This document shows positions 26,938 to 34,883 of a stretch of DNA of 46,243 bases, in pieces. The position numbers and the translations under genes were made by a program. The DNA lies in contig CALYAY010000002.1 in assembly GCA_944393695.1 (NCBI GenBank), positions 1 through 46,243 of the forward strand, given 5' to 3'. Below the pieces are notes generated by a model, which did no database searches, was not told the origin of the DNA, and saw only the letters and a program-made list of their open reading frames with translations. This stretch comes from an uncultured Alphaproteobacteria bacterium. Its GTDB lineage: Bacteria; Pseudomonadota; Alphaproteobacteria; RF32; CAG-239. Every line of letters begins with the position of its first letter. Position 1 is the first letter of the stretch.

Positions 26938-26969
26938 TTGACTTAGAGTAAGCTCTAAAAATTATACTG
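26938..26969 (+). promoter_or_regulatory. MerR-type promoter for the aldo/keto reductase operon
   Basis: TTGACT (26938-26943) and TATACT (26963-26968) are 19 bases apart, with the dyad TTAGAGTAAGCTCTAA between them. The shape and half-sites recall the CTTAGAGT/ACTCTAAG boxes of the NmlR/AdhR branch of MerR, which senses carbonyl electrophiles. The regulator gene is not in the window. The ribosome-binding site GAGGGAGGA precedes the ATG at 27003. Confidence 0.8.
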
Positions 26970-27002
26970 AGGCCACAAAAACACTGAGGGAGGATTTATA
27001 TC

Positions 27003-28241
27003 ATGAATCGACGCGAATTTTTAATGACCAGCCTGGCAGCCTTTGCTTTGTCAGCCTTACCAAAACTCACCCTGGCCGAAGCGGTAACCGTTTCGGATTC
27101 GGTCAAATCAAAAATAAACCCGGCCAACAAGCTCGGATTCGGTTTCATGCGGCTGCCTCTGAAAAATCCCGAAGACCAGACTTCCATTGATTACGCCACC
27201 CTGAACAAAATGGTCGATACCTTCCTGGAACGCGGTTTTTCCTACTTTGATACCGCCTGGATGTACATGGGCTATGAAAGCGAAATTGCCATTCGTGAGT
27301 CTTTGGTCAAACGTCATCCCCGCAATAAATTCACTGTTGCCAGCAAGCTTCCGGCCGGCTATCTGAAAAGCAAAGAAAATATGGAAGAAATATTCAACAA
27401 ACAGCTCGAAAAAACCGGACTTGCCTACTTTGACTACTACCTGGTGCACAATATTAACGAAAATACCATCGGCAACGTCCGCAAATACGACTGCTTCAAA
27501 TTTATTGCCGACAAGAAAAAAGAAGGAAAAATAAAAAACATCGGCTTTTCTTTTCACGGTTCGCCCGAACTTTTGGACGAAGTCCTGAAAGAACATCCCG
27601 AAACCGAATTCGTCCAACTGCAAATCAACTACATTGACTGGGACAATGCCAGTATCCAGGCGCGCAAATGCTATGAAATCGCCCAGAAACACAATAAACC
27701 CGTCATTGTCATGGAACCGGTCAAAGGCGGCAGCCTGGCCGTGGTTCCTCCTCCCGTTGAAAAAATATTCAAAGACGCCGAACCAAATATGTCTGTTGCC
27801 TCCTGGGCCATTCGTTATGCCGCATCGTTGCCCGGCGTCATGATGGTATTAAGCGGCATGAGCAACATGGAACAACTTGAAGACAACACCTCTTACATGC
27901 AAAATTTCAAGCCCCTGAACCAACAGGAAATGAAAGTCATTGAAGATGCCGTCAAAACGCTGCATGCTTCTATCTCGATTCCCTGCACGGCCTGCAAATA
28001 CTGCGTGGAATTTTGCCCGATGAAAATTGCGATTCCCGAATATTTCGCCCTTTACAACGCCGAAAAACAGGAACGCTCGGACAAACCGTTCAATGCCCAG
28101 CGGGTTTATTACGAAAACCTCACCCAAAGCCACGGCAAGGCTTCATCCTGCATCGGCTGCAAACTCTGCGAACAACACTGCCCGCAGCATATCGAAATCA
28201 GCAAATGGATGAAAGAAGTCGCCAAAACATTTGAAGCATAA
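27003..28241 (+). CDS. Tat-exported aldo/keto reductase with C-terminal 4Fe-4S ferredoxin domain
   Basis: The 412-residue protein begins [20 protein letters not shown], a twin-arginine signal, so it should be exported folded with its clusters. The aldo/keto reductase barrel follows, with the tetrad visible: Asp and Tyr in FDTAWMY, Lys in VASKLP, His in LVHNI. The C-terminal tail carries two cluster motifs, [12 protein letters not shown] and [12 protein letters not shown]. Since NAD(P)H is absent in the periplasm, electrons probably come through the clusters instead. The carbonyl substrate is unknown. The operon continues with a secreted flavodoxin, and a Tat exporter lies 6 kb downstream. Confidence 0.9.
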   Translation: MNRREFLMTSLAAFALSALPKLTLAEAVTVSDSVKSKINPANKLGFGFMRLPLKNPEDQTSIDYATLNKMVDTFLERGFSYFDTAWMYMGYESEIAIRESLVKRHPRNKFTVASKLPAGYLKSKENMEEIFNKQLEKTGLAYFDYYLVHNINENTIGNVRKYDCFKFIADKKKEGKIKNIGFSFHGSPELLDEVLKEHPETEFVQLQINYIDWDNASIQARKCYEIAQKHNKPVIVMEPVKGGSLAVVPPPVEKIFKDAEPNMSVASWAIRYAASLPGVMMVLSGMSNMEQLEDNTSYMQNFKPLNQQEMKVIEDAVKTLHASISIPCTACKYCVEFCPMKIAIPEYFALYNAEKQERSDKPFNAQRVYYENLTQSHGKASSCIGCKLCEQHCPQHIEISKWMKEVAKTFEA

Positions 28242-28265
28242 CCCCACTGACAAAGGAGAAAACAC

Positions 28266-28844
28266 ATGAATAAAACATTTTTGTTCGGAGCGGCCGTTTT
28301 TTCTGCCTTAACTTTTTGCAGCGGCAAAATCTCTGCCCAAATCCAAGACGGCAATACTCCGGCAACCGGTTCACCGAAAATCCTGATAGCCTACTATTCT
28401 TACAGCGGCAACACCAAAGAAGTTGCCGAGGCCATTCATGAGGAAATCGGCGGCGACCTCTTTGAAATCAAAACCGAAGGCACTTATCCCGAAAATTACC
28501 GTGAAATGACTCAGCAGGCCAAAAAAGAAATTCAGGACGGCTACCGTCCCAAACTCACCACTGCAATTGCTGACATTTCGCAGTATGACACTATCTTCCT
28601 CGGCTCGCCGAACTGGTGGGGAACCATCACTCCCCAGGTCAGCAGCTTTCTTGAAAGCTACAATCTTTCGGGCAAAACCGTTGTCCCGTTTATCACCCAC
28701 GGCGGCGGTGGAGAACAAAACACCATCAGCGACCTGACAGCTCAATGCAAAGGCTGCAATGTCCGCAAAGACGGCTGGGTCGGATACAACGACCGCACTT
28801 TCGGCATCTCCGGCTGGCTTGAAGATTTGGGATACAAAAAATAA
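28266..28844 (+). CDS. Secreted flavodoxin
   Basis: The 192-residue protein has a signal peptide (about residues 1-24, ending SAQ) and a flavodoxin domain with the FMN phosphate loop YYSYSGNTKEVAEAI near residues 43-57 and the FLGSPNWWGTITPQV segment with the flavin-stacking aromatics. Flavodoxins carry one or two electrons on FMN; an exported one would work in the periplasm. It follows the Tat-exported aldo/keto reductase by 24 bases with an AAAGGAG site, so the two are probably partners. Whether FMN is loaded before or after export is unknown; the signal looks Sec-type rather than Tat. Confidence 0.9.
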   Translation: MNKTFLFGAAVFSALTFCSGKISAQIQDGNTPATGSPKILIAYYSYSGNTKEVAEAIHEEIGGDLFEIKTEGTYPENYREMTQQAKKEIQDGYRPKLTTAIADISQYDTIFLGSPNWWGTITPQVSSFLESYNLSGKTVVPFITHGGGGEQNTISDLTAQCKGCNVRKDGWVGYNDRTFGISGWLEDLGYKK

Positions 28845-28846
28845 TC

Positions 28847-29527
28847 ATGCAGGATAGATCCGCCGACATCGGGTTTGCCCGCCTGGACTTGAGCCGCGGC
28901 AGCCGCACCGGTTTTCCCGAAACAATTTATTGTGCCGGAAAAACAAAAGAACAGCTGCTTACAATTCTGCAAAAATTCGAAGCAGAAAAAATCGCTGTTA
29001 TGGGCACGCATTGCTCTCCCGAACAATTTGAATTTGTGCGCAATGCCGGTGTAAGCGCTGCCTACGATCCGGTGTCCCGGATTATATCCGCATCCCCAGA
29101 GGCTCATCCCCGCCTGCCGGGAAGCCTGGCCGTTTGCACCGGCGGCACAGCTGATTTGCCGGTTGCCGAAGAAGCCGTCCGAACCGCTGAGTTTTTCGGA
29201 GCCGAAGTCACACGCTTTTACGATGTCGGCATCGCCGGTCTCCACCGCCTGCTTTCCCGGATAGAAGACATTCGCCAAGCCGATGTAATTATCGCCCTTG
29301 CCGGCATGGAAGGCGCTCTCCCCGGGGTTATTGCCGGACTGGTAAGCGCCCCGGTCATCGCCGTTCCCACCTCCGTCGGTTACGGCGCCTCTCTTCAGGG
29401 ATTGACCCCCTTACTCACCATGCTGAGTTCCTGTGCCGAAGGTATTTCGGTCGTAAACATTGACAATGGATTCGGTGCTGCTGTCCAGGCCTGCCGGATA
29501 TTAAAACTTATGGAAAAGAACAAATGA
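28847..29527 (+). CDS. larB: Nickel-pincer cofactor biosynthesis protein LarB
   Basis: LarB carboxylates and hydrolyses nicotinic acid adenine dinucleotide, the first step in making the nickel-pincer nucleotide cofactor. The 226-residue protein has an N-terminal LDLSRGSRTGFPETIYCAG region and a PurE-like C-terminal domain with GTADLPVAEEA, IIALAGMEGALPGVIAGL and VPTSVGYGAS. It starts two bases after the flavodoxin stop and overlaps larC by four, so it is cotranscribed with both. Confidence 0.94.
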   Translation: MQDRSADIGFARLDLSRGSRTGFPETIYCAGKTKEQLLTILQKFEAEKIAVMGTHCSPEQFEFVRNAGVSAAYDPVSRIISASPEAHPRLPGSLAVCTGGTADLPVAEEAVRTAEFFGAEVTRFYDVGIAGLHRLLSRIEDIRQADVIIALAGMEGALPGVIAGLVSAPVIAVPTSVGYGASLQGLTPLLTMLSSCAEGISVVNIDNGFGAAVQACRILKLMEKNK

Positions 29528-30756
29528 CTAAATATCTTTACATTGAAGGCGCCTGCGGCATCAGCGGCGATATGACCGTCGCCGCATTGCTGGCTCTGGG
29601 CGGCAACCGTCAAAAACTTGATACTGCCTTGCAAAGCCTGCATCTGGATGGCTTTGACTATCATATTGAACAAAAGGCATCTTACAGCATTCACGGCTGG
29701 GATTTTGATGTCCACCTTCACCATTCAGAACACCATCATGAAGAAGGCTATGAAGAACACAGCCATGAACACACGCATAGCCACCATCATGAACACCGCC
29801 ACCTTGCCGATATATACGAAATCATCAACCACGCCCAAATGAGCAATAACGCCCGCACCCTGGCCAAAAAGATTTTCCTGATTGTAGCCCGGGCTGAGGC
29901 CAAAGCCCACGGCTGCCCGATAGAACAAGTCCACTTTCACGAGGTCGGCGCCGTCGATTCGATTGTTGATATTATTTCTGCCTCCGTTCTGATTGACGAC
30001 CTCGGAATAGAAAATTGCGTTGTCTGCGGTCTCAGTGAAGGCCGGGGATATATTACCTGCCAACACGGACAGTTACCGGTTCCCGTCCCTGCCGTGGTCA
30101 ACATCGCCGAAACCTGCGGCATTCCTTTGCGTCTCACCGACAACAACGGCGAGATGGTCACCCCCACCGGCATTGCCATCGCCGCTGCCATAAAAACCAC
30201 CGACCGCCTGCCCGCCTCCTGCAAAATCCTCAAATCCGGCATCGGCCTGGGCAAGCGCGACTTCGGACATGCCAATTTTCTGCGGCTGATGATAATTGAA
30301 GACGCTGCCGACAGCAACCAAATGTATGTTGTTGAAACCAACATTGACGATTCCACCCCCGAAGAACTGGGCTTTGTCATGGAAAAACTTTTGACCGCCG
30401 GAGCCGCCGATGTTCATTTCGAACCCTGCTTCATGAAGAAAAACCGCCCGGCTTACATTTTAAGAATAATAACTCCCGCCGGCCTCCTGTCAAAAATTGA
30501 AGACCTCGTCTTCCGCCACACTTCCACCATCGGCCTGCGCAAATACCCGGTGGAACGAAGCTGCATGGAAAGGGAAAAGCTCTCCGTCCGTCTCCCCTAT
30601 GGCGAAGTAATCGTCAAAAAATGCTGGCTGAATGACATCATCCGCTTTTATCCCGAATACGACAGCGTCAGAGAACTGGCCGAAAAAAACAATCTGCCTC
30701 TGCGTCAGGTTTTTAACGCTGCAACGCTTGCCGCAAAGGAACAATACGGTGCTTAA
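29524..30756 (+). CDS. larC: Nickel-pincer cofactor biosynthesis protein LarC (nickel insertion)
   Basis: LarC inserts nickel into the pincer nucleotide, using CTP. The 410-residue protein begins YLYIEGACGISGDMT, the family start, and has a very His-rich loop at about residues 64-93 that probably binds nickel. The VHFHEVGAVDSIVDI and VVETNIDDSTPEELGF segments mark the first and second domains. In Lactiplantibacillus the two halves need a programmed frameshift; here they are one continuous frame. It overlaps larB by four bases and larE by eight. Confidence 0.94.
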   Translation: MTKYLYIEGACGISGDMTVAALLALGGNRQKLDTALQSLHLDGFDYHIEQKASYSIHGWDFDVHLHHSEHHHEEGYEEHSHEHTHSHHHEHRHLADIYEIINHAQMSNNARTLAKKIFLIVARAEAKAHGCPIEQVHFHEVGAVDSIVDIISASVLIDDLGIENCVVCGLSEGRGYITCQHGQLPVPVPAVVNIAETCGIPLRLTDNNGEMVTPTGIAIAAAIKTTDRLPASCKILKSGIGLGKRDFGHANFLRLMIIEDAADSNQMYVVETNIDDSTPEELGFVMEKLLTAGAADVHFEPCFMKKNRPAYILRIITPAGLLSKIEDLVFRHTSTIGLRKYPVERSCMEREKLSVRLPYGEVIVKKCWLNDIIRFYPEYDSVRELAEKNNLPLRQVFNAATLAAKEQYGA

Positions 30757-31552
30757 GCGGCTGAAAGAATATCTGCAAAATCTCTGTCCCGGCGGAATTG
30801 CCCTGGCCTTTTCCGGCGGTACGGACAGTGCCTTGCTCTTGGCTGTTCTGGCCGGAATACACCGGGAAAAAGAATTCCCTTTGGTTGCCCTGACTATGCA
30901 GACAATTCTGCAAGATCCTGCGGAAATTGAAGATGCGGCTGCTCTGGCTCGTTCCTTTAATGTCACTCATCGAATTTTCAGCTTTAATCCCTTTGATCTG
31001 GAACAAGTACGCAATAATCGTCCCGACCGCTGTTACCATTGCAAAAAAGCCATCTTCAGCCATTTCGGAGAATATGCCCGGGTCAACGGTCTGACACATT
31101 TGTTGGACGGCACCAACGCTGATGATTTACAGGTTTACCGCCCTGGCCGCAAAGCTCTCCGGGAACTTGGCGTCATCTCGCCGCTGGCCGAATTGGGAAT
31201 CACCAAAGCACAAATCCGTGAAATGTCAGCCGCATTAAACCTAAAAACTGCCGGCAAACCGGCCTCGCCCTGCCTGGCCACCCGCTTCGAATACAATACC
31301 CGCCTTTCTGAAGAGACGATAAACCGTGTTGCCGCCGGAGAAAAACTAATCAGACAGACCTTCCCTGTTATAAATAACATCCGCCTCCGCATTCATGGCA
31401 GCCTCGCCCGTATTGAAGTCCCGGCCGAAACCATTCCCCAGGTAGCCGGAGAATGCAGCAAAATCATCCCCGCGCTGAAGGATTTGGGTTTTGCCTATAT
31501 TTCGCTTGACCTGGAAGGCTTTCGTTCCGGAAGTTTTGACACAAAGAATTAA
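30749..31552 (+). CDS. larE: ATP-dependent sacrificial sulfur transferase LarE
   Basis: LarE adenylates the pincer precursor and supplies the sulfurs. The 267-residue protein starts at a GTG preceded by AAAGGAA and overlapping the end of larC. It has the PP-loop SGGTDS (22-27), the RPDRCYHCKKAIF segment near residue 92 and SPCLATR with Cys175, matching the cysteine that is consumed in the Lactiplantibacillus enzyme. The frame is open further upstream to 30632, but that would lie within larC and lacks a start signal. No larA is present, so the cofactor user is elsewhere. Confidence 0.94.
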   Translation: MLKRLKEYLQNLCPGGIALAFSGGTDSALLLAVLAGIHREKEFPLVALTMQTILQDPAEIEDAAALARSFNVTHRIFSFNPFDLEQVRNNRPDRCYHCKKAIFSHFGEYARVNGLTHLLDGTNADDLQVYRPGRKALRELGVISPLAELGITKAQIREMSAALNLKTAGKPASPCLATRFEYNTRLSEETINRVAAGEKLIRQTFPVINNIRLRIHGSLARIEVPAETIPQVAGECSKIIPALKDLGFAYISLDLEGFRSGSFDTKN

Positions 31553-31589
31553 AAATCTTATTTTGTTTAATTATTAAAATGTTATTAGT

Positions 31590-31670
31590 ATGAAAAAAGA
31601 AAACATTATTGCTTTCTTTGACCAATCGGCCAAAGACCAAAATGCCCGACACCCCCGTGATAAACCTTAA
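31590..31670 (+). pseudogene. Possible remnant of a methyltransferase gene start (26 codons)
   Basis: A 26-codon frame encodes KKENIIAFFDQSAKDQ then stops. The FFD..A start resembles the N-termini of some class I SAM-dependent methyltransferases. No ribosome-binding site and no continuation were seen, so it may be a decayed gene or chance. It lies in the 180-base gap between larE and the NicO-like gene. Confidence 0.2.
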
Positions 31671-31733
31671 ACAAAGTTCATCCCGGATTGAAAAATAAAA
31701 AACGTTAATTGTTTAATTAAAGACTTAAAGCTT

Positions 31734-32468
31734 ATGAAAAAAATTATCTTTTTGACAATTGCAATTTGTTTTGCTTTTCAGGCTGTTGCCGCCCAAACAT
31801 CCGTTAGCGGCATAGACGCAACTCTTTCGGCCCTCTGGCTGACGGCCCTGGCCACCGCGGTTATTCACACCATCGCCGGCCCTGACCATTACCTGCCGTT
31901 CATTGCCATAGCCAAAAGCCGCAACTACAGCCTGAAAAAAACGCTTTTATGGACTTTTATCTGCGGCATCGGCCACATCGGCAGTGCATTGCTGATAGCT
32001 CTGGGCTTCATCTATTTTTCGCATTGGCTGACCAGCGAAAAATTTGCCTGGATAGAAACCAACCGCGGAAACATCGCCGCTTATGCCTTAATCGGCCTCG
32101 GCGCTGCCTATCTCTTATGGGCTCTCCGTCATCGGTTCAAACACCGGCATAACGGCAATCATTCTCACCTTCCGGCCGCCGGACAACAAAAAAACATCAC
32201 CGTCTGGATCATGTTTATTATTTTTGTTCTCGGCCCCTGCGAGGCTTTGCTGCCGATTCTGACGGCTTCCAGCGTTTTGGGAACTCATGCGGTCATCTCC
32301 TGCACCGTCATCTTTTCGGTTGCCACCATCGCAACCATGATGCTGGCGGTCACTCTCGGCCTTTTGGGAATAAACGCCTTGCGTTTCAAACGCTTGGAAA
32401 ATTACGCACATGAAATTGCCGGCGCCACTATCATGGCCTGCGGCGTGGCAATCATCTGCGGACTATAA
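31734..32468 (+). CDS. NicO/UreH-like membrane protein, probable nickel transporter
   Basis: The 244-residue protein has an N-terminal signal-like segment and about six membrane helices. The first helix region contains HTIAGPDHYLPF, the HxxxGPDH motif of the NicO/UreH family of nickel and cobalt carriers, and a second motif FVLGPCEALLP lies in the fourth helix. A His-rich loop (HRFKHRHNGNHSHLP) separates the two halves, as in nickel permeases. Its place behind larB-larC-larE suggests it provides nickel for the pincer cofactor. The direction of transport is not visible; related members are also called sulfite exporter-like. A terminator follows directly. Confidence 0.78.
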   Translation: MKKIIFLTIAICFAFQAVAAQTSVSGIDATLSALWLTALATAVIHTIAGPDHYLPFIAIAKSRNYSLKKTLLWTFICGIGHIGSALLIALGFIYFSHWLTSEKFAWIETNRGNIAAYALIGLGAAYLLWALRHRFKHRHNGNHSHLPAAGQQKNITVWIMFIIFVLGPCEALLPILTASSVLGTHAVISCTVIFSVATIATMMLAVTLGLLGINALRFKRLENYAHEIAGATIMACGVAIICGL

Positions 32469-32473
32469 AAATT

Positions 32474-32512
32474 TTTAAACCCTCTGCCCCAAAAAAAGGC
32501 AGAGGGTTTAAA
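32474..32512 (+). terminator. Strong terminator after the NicO-like gene
   Basis: TTTAAACCCTCTGCC (32474-32488) and GGCAGAGGGTTTAAA (32498-32512) form a perfect 15-base stem around a nine-base loop. It separates the lar-nickel part from the polyferredoxin-tat part, which must have its own promoter. Confidence 0.85.
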
Positions 32513-32546
32513 TCCAAAAAACATTTATGAAACAAGGAACAGATTC

Positions 32547-33821
32547 ATGAATAAAAAATATGCTTACATTCGCGCCGCCATTGCCTTTACCATTGGCATA
32601 TTGAGCATTCTGGCCTTTTGCGGTTTGTTTTATCCGTTAAAAATTTTTGACCTTCAGCTGACCGCTCTCATCCAGCGCCTGTTAGTTGATTTTTCGTTAA
32701 CCGCCGAGCTTCTGCTTCTCGCCTTATTCCTCATCAGCCTCATTTTCGGACGCATCTATTGTTCCACTCTCTGTCCGTTCGGTTTGTTTCAGGAATTTTT
32801 AATGCTGCTTTTCCGCCGCAAGAACCGGCCGCAAAAAAATTATCCGTACAAATATTTCATTGCCGCCATTGTTTTTGGCGCTCTGCTCGGCGGCAGCATT
32901 TTTCTTGCCCGGCTGATTGATCCCTACACCTTATCCGGCTCTGCAGCCTCCGGGATCTGGCTCGGCATAGGAATAACCCTGGCTGTTGCCGTTCTGGTCT
33001 GGTTTAAGGGTCGCTTTTTCTGCAGCAACATCTGTCCCGTCGGCGTCTTATTCGGTCTGGTTTCCAAACATGCCCGCAACAAAATTTATATCGATTCGGA
33101 TAAATGCGTTTCCTGCGGTTTATGTGCTTCCCGCTGCCCGACAGGCAGTATTAATGTCAAAAATCACTTTGTCGACAACGAAACCTGTATAAAATGCTTC
33201 AAATGCCTCGGCGCCTGCCATAAAAACAGCATTCACTATGGCAAACCTCCCGCTCCCGAAGTCCGCTTCAGCCCCGCCCGTCGCCGGCTGCTGTTGGGAG
33301 GAGCCGTCATCGCTGCCTTTGCCCTGGCGGCCAAAAGCGGACTGGAACTAAGCAAAAATATCGCTTCCAAAATCAAAAAAGTCATTTTGCCCGCAGGCAC
33401 GCGAAATCCTGTCGATTTTGCCAACCGCTGCCTCAACTGCAATCTTTGTGTGCAAAACTGTCCCATGAAAATCCTCAAAAAAGCAAATGAGGATTATCCC
33501 GCCGTCCATATTGACTATTCCGAGAGTTTTTGCGACTATAATTGCAACAAATGTGCTGAAATCTGCCCCTCCGGTGCCATAAAAAGGCTGTCTCTGGCAG
33601 AAAAACAAAAAACACAAATCGGACTGGCGCTCATTGATGAAAGCAGCTGTATCAAATGCGGCCTCTGCGTCATGAAGTGCCCCCGGACCGCCATCAGCAA
33701 AGAAGACGGTGCCTTTCCCCGGGTAGATACGAACATATGCATCGGCTGCAGCGCCTGTCAAACGGCCTGCCCGGTAAAAGCCATCAAAATTTCAGCCGTT
33801 GACCAACAAAAAACTTTATAA
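32547..33821 (+). CDS. NapH-NapG-like polyferredoxin fusion with internal twin-arginine segment
   Basis: The 424-residue protein joins two parts. Residues 1-230 are NapH-like: about four membrane helices, CxxxCP motifs at Cys72/Cys76 and Cys159/Cys163, then two 4Fe-4S motifs (CVSCGLCASRCP, CIKCFKCLGACH). Residues 245-252 read RRRLLLGG, followed by a hydrophobic helix to about 263, like the Tat signal of NapG/MauM, then four more cluster motifs (starting at Cys295, Cys329, Cys368 and Cys398). It likely carries electrons from membrane quinols or cytosolic donors to the periplasm. tatA starts 12 bases later. Confidence 0.88.
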   Translation: MNKKYAYIRAAIAFTIGILSILAFCGLFYPLKIFDLQLTALIQRLLVDFSLTAELLLLALFLISLIFGRIYCSTLCPFGLFQEFLMLLFRRKNRPQKNYPYKYFIAAIVFGALLGGSIFLARLIDPYTLSGSAASGIWLGIGITLAVAVLVWFKGRFFCSNICPVGVLFGLVSKHARNKIYIDSDKCVSCGLCASRCPTGSINVKNHFVDNETCIKCFKCLGACHKNSIHYGKPPAPEVRFSPARRRLLLGGAVIAAFALAAKSGLELSKNIASKIKKVILPAGTRNPVDFANRCLNCNLCVQNCPMKILKKANEDYPAVHIDYSESFCDYNCNKCAEICPSGAIKRLSLAEKQKTQIGLALIDESSCIKCGLCVMKCPRTAISKEDGAFPRVDTNICIGCSACQTACPVKAIKISAVDQQKTL

Positions 33822-33833
33822 AGGAGAAAAACA

Positions 33834-34061
33834 ATGTCTTTAGGTTTAACCGAAATCGCCCTGATTTTAATCGTTGTCCTCATTTTATTCGGCGGCAAAC
33901 GCATCCCCGAACTGGCCAAAGCCCTTGGCAAAGCTCAATATGAATACAAAAAAGCCAAAGAAATGCTTCAAAACGAAGCTCAGGAATTAAAAGATTCGGT
34001 CGAAAAAGCTGCCGCTGCCGAAGAAAAGAAAGCCGAAAATAAAGAATCTGAGAAAAAATAA
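33834..34061 (+). CDS. tatA: Twin-arginine translocase subunit TatA/TatE
   Basis: The 75-residue protein has a short N-terminal helix containing [29 protein letters not shown] (a family-standard pattern with the FGGKRIPEL hinge), an amphipathic helix and a Lys/Glu-rich tail. TatA forms the export pore for folded proteins. AAAGGAG lies before the ATG, and the stop overlaps the tatC start by one base. No tatB is present beside it, so it probably serves both TatA and TatB roles. Confidence 0.93.
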   Translation: MSLGLTEIALILIVVLILFGGKRIPELAKALGKAQYEYKKAKEMLQNEAQELKDSVEKAAAAEEKKAENKESEKK

Positions 34062-34774
34062 TGCCCGAAGACCAAGACGAAAGCCTGATTCTTCACCTGA
34101 CCGCCCTGCGCTCAACGCTGATAAAATGTTTTGTCGCTTTGGGCATAGGGCTGATTCCGATGTTTTTTGTCGCTCCGTTTTGTATGAACTGGCTGACAAA
34201 AATCATGATCGGCAACAATGATGTCTCGCTCAATTTTTTCTCACCGGCCGAAGTTTTTATCCTCCAGATAAAGATTGCCGTTGTACTGGACTTGCTGATT
34301 TGTTTTCCCTACATCGCCCGACAGATATGGAATTTCATTCTTCCGGCACTCTATGACAACGAAAAAAAATTCATCAAATCCATCGTGCTGACTTCCAGCA
34401 CCCTGTTTATCACCGGCGTTTTATTCTGCATTTACTTTATCCTGCCGCTGCTTATCAACTTCGGCATCAGTTTCAGCACGGACGACATCAAAGCCGTATT
34501 CGGCATCTCCAACATCATCAGCCTGGCACTGTGGCTTTCGGTCGTCTTCGGACTGATGTTTCAGTTTCCGTTAATAACCTACTCGCTGATTCGTTCCGGC
34601 ATTACCTCTTACGAAGCCGTAAAAAGCAAACGCCCCTATATTTTGGTCGGAATCCTGATTATTGCCGCTCTGCTCACCCCGCCGGACGTCATCAGCCAGC
34701 TTATGCTCGCCACTCCGACTTATCTATTATTTGAAATCGGCCTCTGCTGTTCTCGCAAAATCCCCTCTCGTTAA
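34061..34774 (+). CDS. tatC: Twin-arginine translocase subunit TatC
   Basis: TatC recognises the twin-arginine signal. The 237-residue protein has six membrane helices and the family motifs FFSPAEVFI in the first half and LLTPPDVISQ near the end. The N-terminal LILHLTALRSTLI corresponds to the HLxELR segment. It begins in the TAATG overlap with tatA. The pair is a minimal TatAC system directly behind the polyferredoxin gene and near the Tat-exported aldo/keto reductase, and it is not in the usual alphaproteobacterial tatABC context. Confidence 0.94.
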   Translation: MPEDQDESLILHLTALRSTLIKCFVALGIGLIPMFFVAPFCMNWLTKIMIGNNDVSLNFFSPAEVFILQIKIAVVLDLLICFPYIARQIWNFILPALYDNEKKFIKSIVLTSSTLFITGVLFCIYFILPLLINFGISFSTDDIKAVFGISNIISLALWLSVVFGLMFQFPLITYSLIRSGITSYEAVKSKRPYILVGILIIAALLTPPDVISQLMLATPTYLLFEIGLCCSRKIPSR

Positions 34775-34842
34775 CACACCTTCACCACCTCTCCCATACA
34801 TCCTTCTCTCAAAAATCTCAGAATAAACTCTTTCAGCAATAC

Positions 34843-34878
34843 AAAAAATCCCGAAAGTTAAATCTTCCGGGATTTTTT
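34843..34878. terminator. Bidirectional terminator between tatC and typA
   Basis: AAAAAATCCCG and CGGGATTTTTTTT, extended by GAAAG/CTTCC with a bulge, form the stem around TTAAAT. It lies 6 bases beyond the leftward typA stop and serves the rightward tat operon as well. Confidence 0.85.
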
Positions 34879-34883
34879 TTGTT

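Noticed and set aside
31553..31733. Nickel or cobalamin riboswitch before the NicO-like gene
   Set aside because: No conserved riboswitch core could be recognised in this AT-rich 180-base gap.
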